The notes: generated by a model not told the origin, from the letters alone. Positions 20,986 through 33,430 are shown, numbered from the stretch's first letter. The stretch is 64,000 nt of DNA from Tuctoria greenei (GCA_036927565.1 JAYESD010000002.1:82211735-82275734), one strand, 5' to 3'. Numbers and translations are program-made.

Positions 20986-21975
20986 ATCTCCCCCTTGATG
21001 AATGCATTGGCAACACCATTTAAAATCCGAACATTGGCTTATTCACATAAAAGTTTTGAAGCAAATTTCTCCCCATTTGTAAATCAAAAGTAAAATGAGA
21101 AGAAAAACAAAAAATTATCCCATATTTATCTCCCCCTTTATTATCTCTCCTTATGCACATATTCTCTTTCTCTTCATGCTTATCTCTCCCCCTTTGACAA
21201 TGTATTCAGCAAGTCATGAGCATATAAACAATTTATCTCTCCAACATTAGTTGTCATGAGCACATTATAACATATACATATAAGCAAAGCTCATCCAAGT
21301 CATACTATCAAATACCTTACATTATCACATCAATGAAATACATAAAGTAGTGTAGGCCATGCTAGAGATCAAATGCAATTTTCAATTTAAGTAAGTCATG
21401 ATCTCACAAACTTAACTATTTCAAAACCTGAAATCATGACACTAGTTGCGGCATTTTATTATTTTTCAAAACATAAATTTAGATCATATGATATTTGCAA
21501 GAGATTATATGTGCATCTGACTTATTCTAACCAACCAAGCCAAGCTTATGTCATTTGACAATCAGAAGCTTAAGGACATGGTTTTAGTCATACACAACTT
21601 CTTCTAAGTTCATATCTAAGTGCAATGATAAGCCATCTCAAAAGAAGAAGTGCGATGCATGCATATTCTCTTGATCTTTTCTCAATTTATATTTGTTCAT
21701 AAAAACTCAACATGTGAGTTGATTACTTGATTAATTCTTAATGATTAAAAGCACCTGTGAACATGTAACAAGTTCAAAACAGCAAGAAAGTTCGACCATG
21801 ACCAGTTTTAGTGTAAGTAATTATTCCAATTACTAGACATGGCAAAAACTACAAAATGTATAACACAAGTAATGTAGTAAGAACTTTCAGCATGTAAAAA
21901 GAATCACAAAGTCATATATGTATGAAATACTATGCTCATATTATTTTAATTTCAGATTCACACATAGACTTCCCA
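20986..21975 (-). promoter_or_regulatory. Copia-2 polypurine tract and 3' untranslated spacer
   Basis: On the minus strand the sequence just before the LTR is atcaagggggagat (20986-20999), a typical PPT. Further purine runs of the form aaagggggagata, caaagggggagagata and tgagggggagtttt lie at about 21135, 21190 and 21985. No env-like reading frame is seen in the ~1 kb between RNase H and the LTR. Multiple PPT-like tracts here are a reported Sirevirus trait. Confidence 0.75.
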
Positions 21976-21979
21976 AGTT

Positions 21980-24900
21980 TCAAAACTCCCCCTCAATTAA
22001 GCCATTAGGATGCATAACCCCTATTTCACTACGAATGTAACAAAAACGAGTGAAATCCAAAGGTTTTGTAAAAATGTCAGCTAATTGTTGTTCGGTATCT
22101 ACATGGTGAAGCACAATGTTTCCTTTTTCAACATTATCTCGGAGTAAGTGACACCTAATGTCAATGTTCTTAGTTCTAGAATGTTGCACAGGGTTTTTAG
22201 CAATGCAAATGGCACTAGTGTTATCACAGAACAGTGGAACACTATCTAGATCAACCCCATAGTCCTGAAGTGTTTGAACAATCCAAAGAATTTGAGAGCA
22301 AGCACTAGCAGCAGCTACATATTCAGATTCGGCTGTGGATTGTGCAACTGAATGTTGTTTTCTAGAGGACCAAGCAACAAGAGAATTACCAAGAAAATGA
22401 CAAGCACCAGAAGTACTTTTCCTATCAATCCTACAACCCCCAAAATCAGCATCCGAAAAAGCTTTCAAAGTACGGTTGAGGAAGAAGGAAGAAAAGTGCC
22501 AAATTCTTGGGTTCCATGTAAGTACCTGAGAATCCTTTTGATGGCTTGACGATGTGAAACACGTGGGGAAGCTTGAAACCGTGCACAAAGACATACGCTG
22601 AATTGTATGTTCGGTCTTGATGCTGTGAGGTACAAAAGTGATCCAATCATGCTTCTATATTATTTTTGATTCACAGATTCACCATCTTCATCAAGTTCAA
22701 GTGTTGTTGCTGTCCCCATTGGTGTCCGAAGAGGCTTGTGTTTGTCCATGTTAAAGTGCCTTAGGAGGTCTTTGGTATACTTCGTTTGATGCACAAAGGT
22801 ACCCTCCTTGGTTTGCTTGATTTGCAGCCCCAAAAAGTAAGTGAGTTCACCCATCATACTCATTTCAAATTCAGAACTCATCATTGCTGAAAACTTGGAC
22901 ACAAGATCATGAGAAGCACAACCAAAGATAATATCATCCACATACACTAGAATGAATAATGAGTCATTGCCATGCTTAAGCACAAAAAGAGTTTTATCAA
23001 CCTTGCCCATAGTAAACCCCTTTTCAAGTAAGAATGTTTTTAGCCTATCATACCATGCTCTAGGGGCTTGTTTGAGACCGTATAAGGCTTTGGACAGTTT
23101 GTAAACATGATTAGGAAAATCTGGATTTTCAAAACCCGGTGGTTGTTTGACATAAACCTCCTCATCTATGTAGCCACTAAGAAAAGCACTTTTAACATCC
23201 ATTTGATATAGCTTGAAACCTTTAGATGCTGCAAAAGCTAACAAAATTCTTATGGCTTCTAATCTAGCGACAAGAGCAAAAGTTTTATCAAAATCTAGAC
23301 CTTCATCTTGAGTGAAACCTTGAGCAACCAACCTAGCCTTATTCCTAACCACAACCCCATCATCACTTTGTTTATTTTTAAATATTCATTTAGTTCCAAT
23401 TAAAGTGTGACCTTGAGGTGGAGGTACAAGTTTCCAAACATTATTTCTTTCAAATTTTTCTAACTCTTCTTGCATGGCAATAATCCAAGATTCATTAGTG
23501 AGTGTGTGTGATATATCTTTGGGTTCAAAAGAAGCAACAAAATCAGAATGAGCATGATAGTTTGGATTGCAAAACCTGGACCGTGTGACTCGTTCGTGCA
23601 AGCTTCCAATCATCTGTTGTGGGGGATGATCTTTGTAAAACCGTAGGGGAACAGATGTCTCACAAGCTTCTTCTTCTTCATGTTCATCACATATCAATGA
23701 GCTTGTGGATTGAGGATGATTTGAATTAGCATTTATGGTTGTCGGTGCTGGTTGAGAATTAACATCCGGAGCTAAACCAAAGTCTTTAGCTGCTGAATTT
23801 TCTGGCAGCAACTCCAATTCTTTCTCATCTTCAATGAAAATGCTCTCCCCCTGCGGATATGGATCTGGACCTGCAATGTTTGAGCTAGTACCTGGGCTAG
23901 ATTCATCAAAAGACACTTCACAAGTCTCCACAATTTTGTTAGTGTCAAGTAAAAGCACACGGTAGCCTCTAGTATGAGATGGATAACCAAGAAACATGCC
24001 ATCAATGGATCTAGGTTCAAATTTATCAAGATTACCATGTTTCTTAACAAAGCATTTGCAACCAAAGACCCGAAAGTGTGCAACACTAGGCCTATGTCCA
24101 AACCGGAGCTCATATGGTGTTTTACCTAGCTTAGTACGCAAGAAAACACGATTTGAGACATAACAAGCGGTTGCTAACGCATCAGCCCAAAATTTCCTAG
24201 GATTTTGATATTCATCAAGCATAGTCCTAGCCATCTCAACTAAGGTTCTGTTCTTTCTTTCTACAACACCGTTTTGTTGAGGTACATAAGGTGAAGAGAA
24301 TTGATGATCTATTCTATTTTCAGCACAAAAGTGATCAAAAGATTGATTTTTAAATTCAGTTCCATTATCACTTCTAATTGCTTTTAATGATCCTGGGTGA
24401 TCAATTAATAATCTAAGAAATAAAGTTCTAAAGTGACTAAAAGCTTCATTCTTAGACGCCATAAAGTAAACCCAAGAGTATCTAGAATAATCAGCAACGA
24501 TAACAAGAACATACCATTTACCTGCGAAGGATTGAACACATGAAGGTCCTACGGTGTCAAGATGCAAAAGTTGACATGGTTCAGTTGTCATGATCATTGT
24601 GAGAGGATTATGTGAACCTGCAACCATCTTAGCATGTCTACAAGAAGAGCACACAATTTCTTTGTCCCCTTTAAGCTTAGGCAGCCCACGTATGCGATCA
24701 AGAGCACTAACACGCGTTAGGTGATCAAAGCCTACGTGACCAAGTCTACGATGCCAAAAATATAAGTCCTTTGAATCATTAGCAACTAGACACCTATGCT
24801 TAGAGGAAGACATATCAAAATCAGCTTTAAAAACTCTTCCAAACCGAGACATGTTAAAAATAAGCTCACTATTTGAACCTACAACTTTGCAGCAGTTTTT

Positions 24901-25176
24901 ATTGAAAATAATTTCTAGATTTTCATCTAGCAATTGTGCAACAGAAAGCAAGTTGTATTTCAAATTTTTGACAAGTGCCACATCCTTCAAAGTGTAGTGA
25001 TCATTTACTCTAACCGAACCCTTAGCAATTATAGGAGTTGAAGAATTATCGGCAAAAGTAACATTCTCTACACGTGATACAAAAGAGAGGGAGGAGAACC
25101 AATCTTTATTACCGGTCATGTGGCGTGAGCAACCTGAATCCACAATCCAAACGTTCTCCTTCCTCAAACGTGTAAC
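21980..25176 (-). pseudogene. Copia-2 pol: protease, integrase, reverse transcriptase, RNase H
   Basis: The protease motif DSGCSRHMTG is near 25140. GAG-pre-integrase with an H-H-C-C zinc region lies around 24780-24640. The integrase core shows HLDTVGP, DNGTEF and PQQNGVVERKN (24570-24240). The RT spans 23352-22660, with KARLVAQGF, LYGLKQAPRAWY and an intact YVDD (about 22940). RNase H carries FSDADFGGC...RKSTSG, a YVAAASA region and a C-terminal IFTKPL (22594-21980). Defects are in-frame TGA at 23386, TAA at 22660 and a frameshift near 22600. It joins gag through a single in-frame TAG at 25177. Enzyme motifs are otherwise well preserved, so decay is recent. Confidence 0.9.
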
Positions 25177-27532
25177 CTACATAGAAGCACAATACGTCGA
25201 TGACTCAATACTGGGGTTAGTCAAAAGGCATTTAGGAATCCAGTACTGAGTCACGCGACGTGCAGCGGGAAAAACACGCGAAAGCTGAGACAAAACAGCA
25301 GGTTTATGAGTCAAAGTTTGAGATTTTTTATTCTTAACTACTGACCTATAAGGTGTTACTTGTGTAGCACAAAAATCAGTAGCTTCGGAGGCAAAAACAG
25401 AAGGCCCGGAGGTAAACTTTGAATGTTTTTGACTCAAAACAGCAGGTTGTACATTCGGTTCAATGTGTGCAGCAAATTTTGCATGAAAGTTATAAGATCT
25501 AGCAACCATTCTTTCCCTTTTCTGTTGTTTAGCTAGTCTATAACAAAAATCTATGACATGACCATCTCTACCACAGAAGGTACAATGAAATTTAACTTTG
25601 TGTTCATGTCTAAATGAGCAAGCAATATTTTTATTTGAAACCGAATGAGACAACACTCCTGCAGATTTGAGAACCACTCCTTTTTGTTTAGGAACTGTTT
25701 GAATCAAACCACTTCCTAATGACTTTACAATTTTAGGTGGATGTGCCTTAGCATGAGCATGAGAATCAAAACCTAAACCAGTTTTATCATTGCAAGACTT
25801 GGAAGAATTCAGCAGTAAGTTTAGGTTCTTATTCCCATTACAAAACCGATCTAATGTCCTATGCATGTCATCAAGTTTATTGGACAGATCAAGGCAATTT
25901 TCACATGAAGTTTTTCCTTTTAGTTTGCAATTTAAACAAAATTTAACTTCATGAGAATATAAAGCATTGTTCGATATAGAAATTTCATTCATAGCATCCT
26001 GTAGTTTCTTATCAAGATCATCACAAGTAGAACAATGCAAATCAATTGTAGAACAGCTAGCATCTTTCAAGTTTTTATCATTAAGTGCAGCAAGCTCTTT
26101 GTTCTTTTCAATTTCTAGCTCAAGTTTATCAAGTGTGGAGGTGTGAGCACTTCTTAATGAGGACAATTGTTCATATATTAAATCACATGAGGAACATGCA
26201 TCATCACTAGGAATCAAAGTTTTTAAATGGTTGATTTCAGATTCTAGTGATTCAATTTTAGCAGCACTATCCCTAAGCTTTTTATCCTTTTTCTTAACAA
26301 TAATAGTGGCACGAGAAATAGCATCACACATTTCTTCGCAAGTAGGACATACCTCTTCATTGTCGCTGTTGTGTTCTGCCTCCTCCATACTTGATCTTGA
26401 CTTGCCCGCCATGAAGCACAAGTTTGCCAAATCATCTTCATCTTCATCACTTCCAATGTCCACGTCGCTTGAACTGAACTCTTGAAGCGTGGTGATGAAA
26501 CTGTTGATCATCTTGTGTCCTATGGTACCTTTCTTCTTCTTGTTGAAATTTCCAGAGGAGGTCCGAACCTTGCTTTGTTTTTCTTCCCGGGTGGTCGGAC
26601 CTGAAAGGTTAGGGCATTCTATATGAAAGTGTCTTGTTTTACCACATTCAAAACAGCGTTGAGGTCCGGAGCTTCCTCTCCTTCTAGTTCTCACATTTTG
26701 CAATGCTTTTGAGAATCTAGTAGAGATGAGTGCTAAATCCTCTTCTGGAAATTCTTCGATCTGCTCCACGGTTAGTGAGGACAACAAAGCAAGGGTATTG
26801 CAGGATGACAATTGGCCGGAGCTAGACATATCATATTGTGAAACAAATGCAATAGACTTATTGGGTTTCTTACGTGAGATTATGTCAATTTCATGAGTTT
26901 TTAACTTGGAATATAGCACATCTAAAGTAAGTGAACTCATGACAGTAGATTCATGAATAGATGTGACTTTCATCTCCCAAATTGACATATCTAATGCACT
27001 TAGCAATTGCATAGCATTTTCAGCATCTGAAAAATTAACATTGACACTACGCAGGTTGCTGAGAATCTTATTAAAGCGAGCAAAAAGGTCATCAATAGAC
27101 TCACCGGGTTGCATCTCGAAGCGCATGTATTCTTTCTTGAACATGTCTTGTCTTACCTCTTTGATCGTGTTGGATCCTTTGTGGTAGTCACAAAGTGCTT
27201 TCCACACATCGTATGCAGATTCGGAGGTATGCAACACGGTCGAAGTCGCTTTGTGTTAATTCTTGTATGATCAAGTTCCGAGCCTTGTTGTTGTTGTCGA
27301 CATCTCTCAGATTTGTAGCTGTAACTTGATCGTTTGATGGCACTTCATAAGGCTTGTATACCTTCTCCCATATTGCAAAGCCTTGTGCTTGAATGAAAGC
27401 CTCCATGCGTGCCTTCCAAACCTGAAAATCAATACCAGCGAACACACAAGGTTTGCAGAGTACTTCTCCTTGATGATTAGTCAAAAACATGCGCAAATCA
27501 CAAAGATTAGAGCAACCTCGCTCTGATTCCAA
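25177..27532 (-). pseudogene. Copia-2 gag: UBN2 domain, two zinc knuckles, coiled coil
   Basis: The N-terminal part (27532-27188; PCVFAGIDFQVWKARM) and the long frame 27237-25177 (686 codons) overlap out of phase, a one-base frameshift around 27220. The UBN2 capsid-like region runs to about 26900. A first knuckle (CFECGKTRHFHIEC) is near 26640, with Arg where Gly is usual. A heptad-rich acidic segment (26480-25990) follows, and a second knuckle (CTFCGRDGHVIDFC) lies at about 25580-25540. The reading frame ends TCT ATG TAG and continues in the same frame into protease. The same stop sits at the same place in Copia-1. Confidence 0.88.
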
Positions 27533-27533
27533 T
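27521..27533 (-). promoter_or_regulatory. Copia-2 primer-binding site
   Basis: On the minus strand attggaatcagag follows the 5' LTR directly. It is close to the initiator tRNA-Met complement. Confidence 0.75.
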
Positions 27534-29145
27534 TGCAGGATCGAAGAGCACGTGAAAAGCTACCAGAAGGGGGGGTGAATGGTAGATTTAAAAATCTTAC
27601 GCAGCGGAAACAATTAAACCCCAAACCCTTTCGGCAGAAAAAATGATCTGTTAAAGAAATCGTGTGTGAGACTAATATAAATGTGTTTCACCGTGACAAA
27701 AGTGATAGATATCAGAGAGGATCAAGTCAGGGAGACAAAACAAAAAGAATCACTCAAATCCGTCGAGAAAAACTCAAGTTATGATCGAAAGATCAAACAA
27801 TGGTCAATCTGCCCTACCCGAGAAAAACAGTTCTGGAATGCTGCAAAGAAACTCGTGTAGATCATAGACCACAAATCCAATGACCGTGAAATTTTGACAG
27901 ATGATAGATAATCAAGTTGCGAAAACAACCCAAAAAGAATAACGTCAATTGGATCTGTAAAACTAGAGTTATGATAAAACCACCGACAAAAGGTAGTGCT
28001 GTCCAGAAACTCAACGAGTAAAACTTGTCTGGAACAAGTCTGACGAACAAGGCACAAAAGTTCCTTAAAACTACGAATTTTATTCAATATAACACAAGAG
28101 GAACAGCCCCAAAGTCGTGCACCACGAGCTCTAGGCTCCCTTGCTTATATAACCAGCTTGAAAGCCAACTCAACTCAGATCAGGAACCTAATCCTACTCT
28201 GTTCACGAATCGTAACTTTCCATAACTGCTTAGGATTCTTCTATATGCAAATAGAAGCAATCTTAAGACTTCCAAACACCTTAGGAACATATCCCACATT
28301 CCTAAACAACTCAAATTCCTGACCCACACGAAATCCTATCATAACCAACTCAAATATTTCCATATTTGAGTCAAACCCGACTCAGCCGCAGACTTAGTCC
28401 ACAACCTAGTCGGTTGGACCTTTCCGACCAACTCTTTACATCCACATCTCTTCATCACGTCTCGGAACAATGTAGCCACGTCCATGCACTCCTTGCACAC
28501 GTGCACACATCTTCCAATGACGTCCATGATACCTTCACATGCATTGTTCTTGATTCAATCATGCTGCACAACCTCCTGATCAGCTCAACCACAATTTCTC
28601 CTGAATTTGGTTGTTGGAACCTCATCTCCTCCCTGAGACTAGTCTAATGGATCCCATCACCAGACATGTCTTGAACTCAAGCAACACCTGCACATGAATA
28701 AACAACCAATCCATACGATCCCAAATTCTCGACTTGACTCACGTCAGTTCCAAACACAACACCTTACGTGAGAACCTCACATAAGCATGTTGCAAAACCA
28801 CAGTAACACGATATCATCCATATCAACCAAAAACGCACCAAAGACTTAGCAAATGAATACTAAGCAATCTTTCCAGAGATGTAAAGCAAGTACGAAACAT
28901 TGCAAATGAAAAACAGAAGCATTGCATGACCTTGCTAGAGCAACCCGGACCTTGAGCCGGAGCTAACAAAAGCTAGTAGAACCTAGCACTGGAACTTACC
29001 AAAACTAGCACAACCAAGGTCCCGCCGGAGCTTAAAAAACTAGCAGGATCTTAATAAAAGGTGTTTTGGTGATATTCAAAACTTTTATCGTCAAAGCAAG
29101 TGTATTTACTACAAGCCAATGTATTCAGCACACATAGGTCTTACA
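27534..29145 (-). repeat. Copia-2 5' LTR
   Basis: This is the partner of 19373-20985, followed on the plus side by the ATGTC duplication. Confidence 0.92.
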
Positions 29146-30408
29146 ATGTCCCTTGCCATTGCAATAAGAGTCATCAAACCTGAGCATATGAAAGTTGTCA
29201 TCACGCGTTTGTGTTACTTCTTCAATGCAGTATCTCAAAAGGTGATTGCACGTGAAGATTTAGACTATCTGAAAACATACATCGTCGAGACTATGTGCAA
29301 GCTTGAGATGTGTTTCCCACCATCATTTTTTGATATGAAAGTACACCTAATCATACATCTTGTTGATCAGATAAAAGCTTTGGGGCCACTATATTTACAC
29401 CATATGCTTTCATTGGAGAGATATTTAGGAGTATTAAAATGTTATGTGCGGAACCGTGCTCACTCAGAGGGTTCAATTATGGAAGGATACACCACTGAAG
29501 AAGTGATTGAGGGTTGCGCTGATTACATCAAAGATGGAAAACTGATAGGTGTGCCTATACCAGTACATGAGGGTAGACTACGTGGGAGAGGCAAAGTGGG
29601 TAAGAAAACTTTTATCGTTCAAGATTACAAGAATGTACACCGTGAAAATTTTGGTGTACTACAACAGCTCGCAATAGCTGAGTCATACATCGAAGAATAC
29701 CAAATTGAGCTTCGCTAAAAAAACCAAGACCGCATAGAGGATTGGATCATGAAAGAGGACAGAATATGTTTTACTGAATGGTTAATGGACAAAAATATAC
29801 CATACGGAAACTCTATAGAAGAGGCAATAATGAAGAAGTTAGCTTCTGGCCCATCTACTTTGGTGACATCGTGGCAAGCATATGACATCAATGGTTACAC
29901 ATTTTACACTAAAGAAAAAGATGGTAAGAGCGTTGCACAAAATAGTGGTGTTCATATTGAGGCTTATGATTCACAAGGGCTGAAGACCACATACTTCGGG
30001 TTCATAGAGGAAATATGGAAACTCGATTATGGCGAACGAATGGTAATTCCCATATTTAAGTGCCAATGGGTCAAACATCCTGATGGTGTGAAAGTGGACA
30101 ATTATGGGCTGACACTGGCAGACTTGAATAAAGTGGGTTATAAAGATGACATGTGGGTTCTCGTCGATAGTGTTGCACAAGTTTTTTATGTACAAGATCC
30201 ACAAACTGAGAAGATGCACGTAGTTGTTTCTGGAAAGCAAAATATTATTGGGGTTGAGAATGTGGGAGATAATGAAGAGGAATATAATCAGTATGAAGAG
30301 ATGTACCTTTTCACCGAACCAGAAAACATCAAGCATGTAGAGAGAAGCATTAAAAAGGATTTGAAACCCTATATGCGAGAAGATGTCAATGCTGGAAAAA
30401 ATGTATGA
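29146..30408 (+). pseudogene. CACTA-B TNPD transposase, 3' part (DUF4218 and DUF4216)
   Basis: The frame resumes directly after Copia-2: sharing the duplicated ATGTC, SHDCHMMM runs into the LAIAIR...KVVITRLCYFFN motif. DUF4218 spans 29150-29718, with FDMKVHLIIHLVDQI and the SLERYLGVLK..VRNRA..EGSI stretch. An in-frame TAA at 29716 separates it from DUF4216 (29749-30408; INGYTFYTKEKD, DYYG-like YFGFIEEIW, VKVDNYGL). The stop at 30406 abuts CLSY-derived sequence. Domain order is that of complete plant TNPD proteins. Confidence 0.88.
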
Positions 30409-30412
30409 TATA

Positions 30413-31182
30413 TATTGTAAATATTTGTATCATCTGAAATCAACTTAGAATAATGTTCTATTTAAGCTTTAGATAGCATGTTTCAAACATTATTAAATTC
30501 AGCTTCTGTAGAGAAGACTAATTTGGACAAGTGATCCTTTTCGGCTTGTTGACTATCATACTTATCACCTTCAATTGTTTCATAAGTTATCAAATTGTAT
30601 GTGTATATAAATTTCTTCTAACCTATGATGATCAGGCTTGCCTTCCAACAGCTTGGTTTCAAACAACATCTAGAAGCTTCAATTGAAGTCTGACGATACT
30701 ACCCATCCATTTGAGGGCTTGTTTGGATAGGAGTGGTTCCACTTCAGTATAAGTGGTTTGAGGTGGATTGAGGAGGAAATTAGTTCATTCTTCACTCCAA
30801 TCCACTTCAATCCAATTAGATTGAGTACACCCAAACAAGCCCTGAAATATTTCTCTCTCTTCTCTCCATTTTAAAAACTTATGAAGATACTACTTTATCA
30901 GTTCTAATGGTTGAATGTATTGACTACAAATCAGTACCATATCTCTTAGTGTTGCACACAAGCAACGAAGCGAACAACTTCAATCACAAATCTTGTTTTT
31001 ACGCTTTTCATAGGAATTGAACTTAATCTTTCAAGCATAGATTTATCAATAAGTGAAGCTTCCTCATCAGACATGTTAATGGCTGTTACAAGTGAAGAGT
31101 GTGTCGAAGCTAACGTAATCTCAACGGGTCTGAAGACAAAGAGATGTTGCATATGAGTGATAATATCCAGGTTAGACAACAT
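30413..31182 (-). pseudogene. Captured CLASSY-type SNF2 helicase fragment 1 (CACTA-B)
   Basis: Reading leftward: a segment HPSL-like (SSLVTAINMSDEEASLIDKS) followed by KTRFVIEVVRF (31182-30946); a remnant intron; a MITE (30843-30714); YRQTSIEA, a helicase motif V neighbourhood; and YTYNLITYETIEGDKY...AEKDHLSKLVFS and SKLISDD at the end (30600-30420). This order and wording recall the C-terminal SNF2 region of plant CLSY3/CLSY4-type proteins, which recruit Pol IV in RNA-directed DNA methylation. Splice sites are partly kept, so capture was at DNA level. Stops and gaps make it non-coding. CLSY subtype is from memory and should be searched. Confidence 0.65.
30714..30843. mobile_element. Foldback MITE inside the CLSY fragment (CACTA-B copy)
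   Basis: Starts agggcttgtttgg and ends ccaaacaagccct; ~130 bp with an internal inverted repeat. A second copy sits at the equivalent place in CACTA-D (44066-44193). Confidence 0.75.
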
Positions 31183-31640
31183 GAAGCTATGATGACAACC
31201 TTCAACAACATGAAAAGTGATGCCAAGGTTATGTTTGCATCAACCAAGGCACGTTGTGAGGGCATAACAATTGTTGGAGCATCACAGTTATGCTTGCTCC
31301 AACAAGTGTGATACCCTCACAACATGCCTTGGTTGATACAACCATAACCTTAACCTCACTTTTCATGTTGTTGAAGGTTGCCATCATAGCTTCACGCTGT
31401 CTAACCTGGACGTTGCCACTCATATGCAGGACCTCTTTATCTTCAGTCCGATTCAGATTTCGTTAGCTTTGGCAAATCCTTCACTTATAACTGCCATTAA
31501 CATGTGTGATAAGGAAGCTTCACTTATTGATAAATCTATGCTTGAAATATTAAGGTTAAATCCCTATGAAAGGGTAAAAACAAGATTTGTGATTGAAGTT
31601 GTTTGCTTCCTCGCTTGTGTGAAGCACTAATAGAGTAAGT
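30946..31640. repeat. CLSY-derived inverted repeat (hairpin) 1
   Basis: Two arms of ~340 bp face each other across a ~12-bp centre at 31283-31294 (left arm ending ttgttggagca, right arm starting tgctccaacaag). Each arm joins two CLSY-like segments head to head. The inner segment reads REAMMxTFNNMKSDAKVM.ASTKA.CEGIT.VGAS, helicase motif V region. The outer segment reads the HPSL/NMSDEEASLIDKSMLERL part. Two reading frames of 78 and 68 codons (minus 31182-30946, plus 31424-31630) encode the mirrored outer parts. Confidence 0.8.
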
Positions 31641-31659
31641 ACTGATTTTTAGTCAATAT

Positions 31660-32750
31660 ATTTACACCAAAACAGACAAGTCCGATATCACCATGGACTA
31701 GTCCGAAAACTCTCTGATTAAAATCGGACAAGTCCTCCAAATGTGGACTTGTCCTCAATTCTACATGAGGTTCACACCTCCACACTAGTCTGATATGTGT
31801 TGGACTAGTCCGAGCACTTCCAGAGATCAAATCGGACTAGTCCGCTCGTTTCAGGACAAGTCTGATATACCAAAACACTTAGGGTTTCCCACTCGACGCA
31901 CACCGGACTAGTCCGGAGTCCACCACGGACTAGTCCGGATATCGCAAACCCTAATGGTAACTTTTGGAAACCCTAGTATAAATAGAGGTGTACGGCCCTA
32001 CAACAAAAACTCTCGACCCCTGCGCCGTCACACCTTCCAAGAGCTTAAAATACACATCTCTGAACACTTTTCAACCCTAGAAAGATCAAATCTTTGAGGA
32101 TTAGCATTGATCAAAAGCAGAGACTTGTTCCACAACATCTTGAGCTCTTGGGTTTGACTCTCTCGCACACTCTTGTTCTTTATTGTACATCTTTCGAGTG
32201 TGTTGGTGGTATTCATCATTGTAAATCTTAGGGAGCCCTCAACTTGTGAGAAGGCCCCTTGAACACGTTTATTTGCTCCTTTGTGGTTAGTGGAAGAGAA
32301 TCGGCCTCCGTGGCGATTCGAGGAGGGTAGGGTTGGTGAAGACCCGGTCCTCTGTGGACTCCTCAATGTGGATGTAGGTTTCCTTCGTGGGAATCGAACC
32401 ACAGGATAAAATCGCGTCTTGTGTGCTATTGTTCTTATTGTTCACTACATTATAGGGTTTACTCAATCTTGGATAACTTACGTTAAAACATTGAAATCAA
32501 AGTAAATTTGTGTCGTACATAGGTTCATTGTTGTGATACATCCAAATTACAACTTACTTTCCGCTGCATAGAGCACTTGATGTGAAATCATCAATCAAAC
32601 TTGATCGATCTAGTCGGCACGCACCAGACTAGTCCGCACCACATCGGACTAGTCCGATTTCTCTGTATTTGATCAAGTTGTTAAGTGTTTCAGGATCCGA
32701 CGAAAGTTCAAAAAGCCAATTCACTCCCCTCTAGGCTACATTCAGTACTT
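31660..32750 (+). mobile_element. Truncated Sirevirus-like LTR inserted between two CLSY hairpins
   Basis: It begins inside the CGGACTAGTCCG array (the beginning of the LTR is missing), has tataaata at about 31977, and ends ctctaggctacattca near 32747. It matches 6094-7330 in inverse orientation. Flanking CLSY sequence on both sides is in opposing orientation. No target duplication could be tested because one end is truncated. Confidence 0.65.
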
Positions 32751-32759
32751 CACATAAGC

Positions 32760-33430
32760 GACAAAGCGAACAACTTCAATCACAAATCTTTTTTTTACCC
32801 TTTTCATAGGAATTTGACCTTAATCTTTCAAGCATAGTTTTATTAATAAGTGAAGCTTCCTCATCAGACATGTTAATGGCAGTTACAAGCGAAGGGTGTG
32901 TCAAAGCTAACGAAATCTCAATGGGACTAAAGACAAAGAGATCCTGCGTATGAGTGGCAATGTCCATGTTAGACAGCATGAAGCAATGATGGCAGCCTTC
33001 GACAACATGAAAAGTGATGCCAAGGTTATGCTTGCATCAACAAAGGCATGTTGTGAGTGCATAACATTTGTTGGGGCATCACAGTTATTCTTGTCCCAAC
33101 AAGTGTTATGCCCTCACAACATGTTTTGGTTGATGCAAGCATAACCATAGCATCACTTTTCATGTTGTTGAAGGCTGCCATCATAGTTTCACGCTGTCTA
33201 ACCTGGACACTTCAACTCATATGCAGGATCTCTTTGTCTCCAGTCCAATTCAGATTTCGTTAGCTTCAGCACACCCTTCGCTTATAACTACCACTAACAT
33301 GTCTGATAAGGAATATTCACTTATTGATAAATCTATGCTTGAAAGATTAATGTCAAATCCCTATGAAAGGGTAACAACAAGATTTGTGATTGAAGTTGTT
33401 CGCTTCATCTCTTGTGTGAAGCACTAAGAG
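32760..33430. repeat. CLSY-derived inverted repeat (hairpin) 2
   Basis: Same composition as hairpin 1: the arms meet at 33077-33091 (ttgttgggg ... cccaacaag). The minus outer frame is 32979-32776 and the plus outer frame 33221-33427. With the LTR removed, hairpins 1 and 2 would be adjacent and CLSY segments would alternate -,+,-,+. Confidence 0.8.

Larger units (their letters stand above)
19370..29145 (-). mobile_element. Copia-2: near full-length Sirevirus-like copia element inside TNPD
   Basis: The LTRs are 19373-20985 (3') and 27534-29145 (5'), 1613 and 1612 bp and nearly identical by eye. The target duplication ATGTC lies at 19365-19369 and 29146-29150. Three extra bases (AGT, 19370-19372) separate the left duplication from the LTR. 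PBS, gag, protease, integrase, RT, RNase H and a polypurine tract are in canonical copia order on the minus strand. The large gag with two zinc fingers and a coiled coil, and the long spacer before the 3' LTR, suggest a Sirevirus of the Maximus type. Confidence 0.93.

Noticed and set aside
20990..21975. Env-like ORF in the Copia-2 spacer
   Set aside because: No reading frame of useful length on the coding strand; only PPT-like runs and AT-rich sequence.
23772..24113. 113-codon minus frame overlapping Copia-2 integrase
   Set aside because: Shadow of the 593-codon pol frame.
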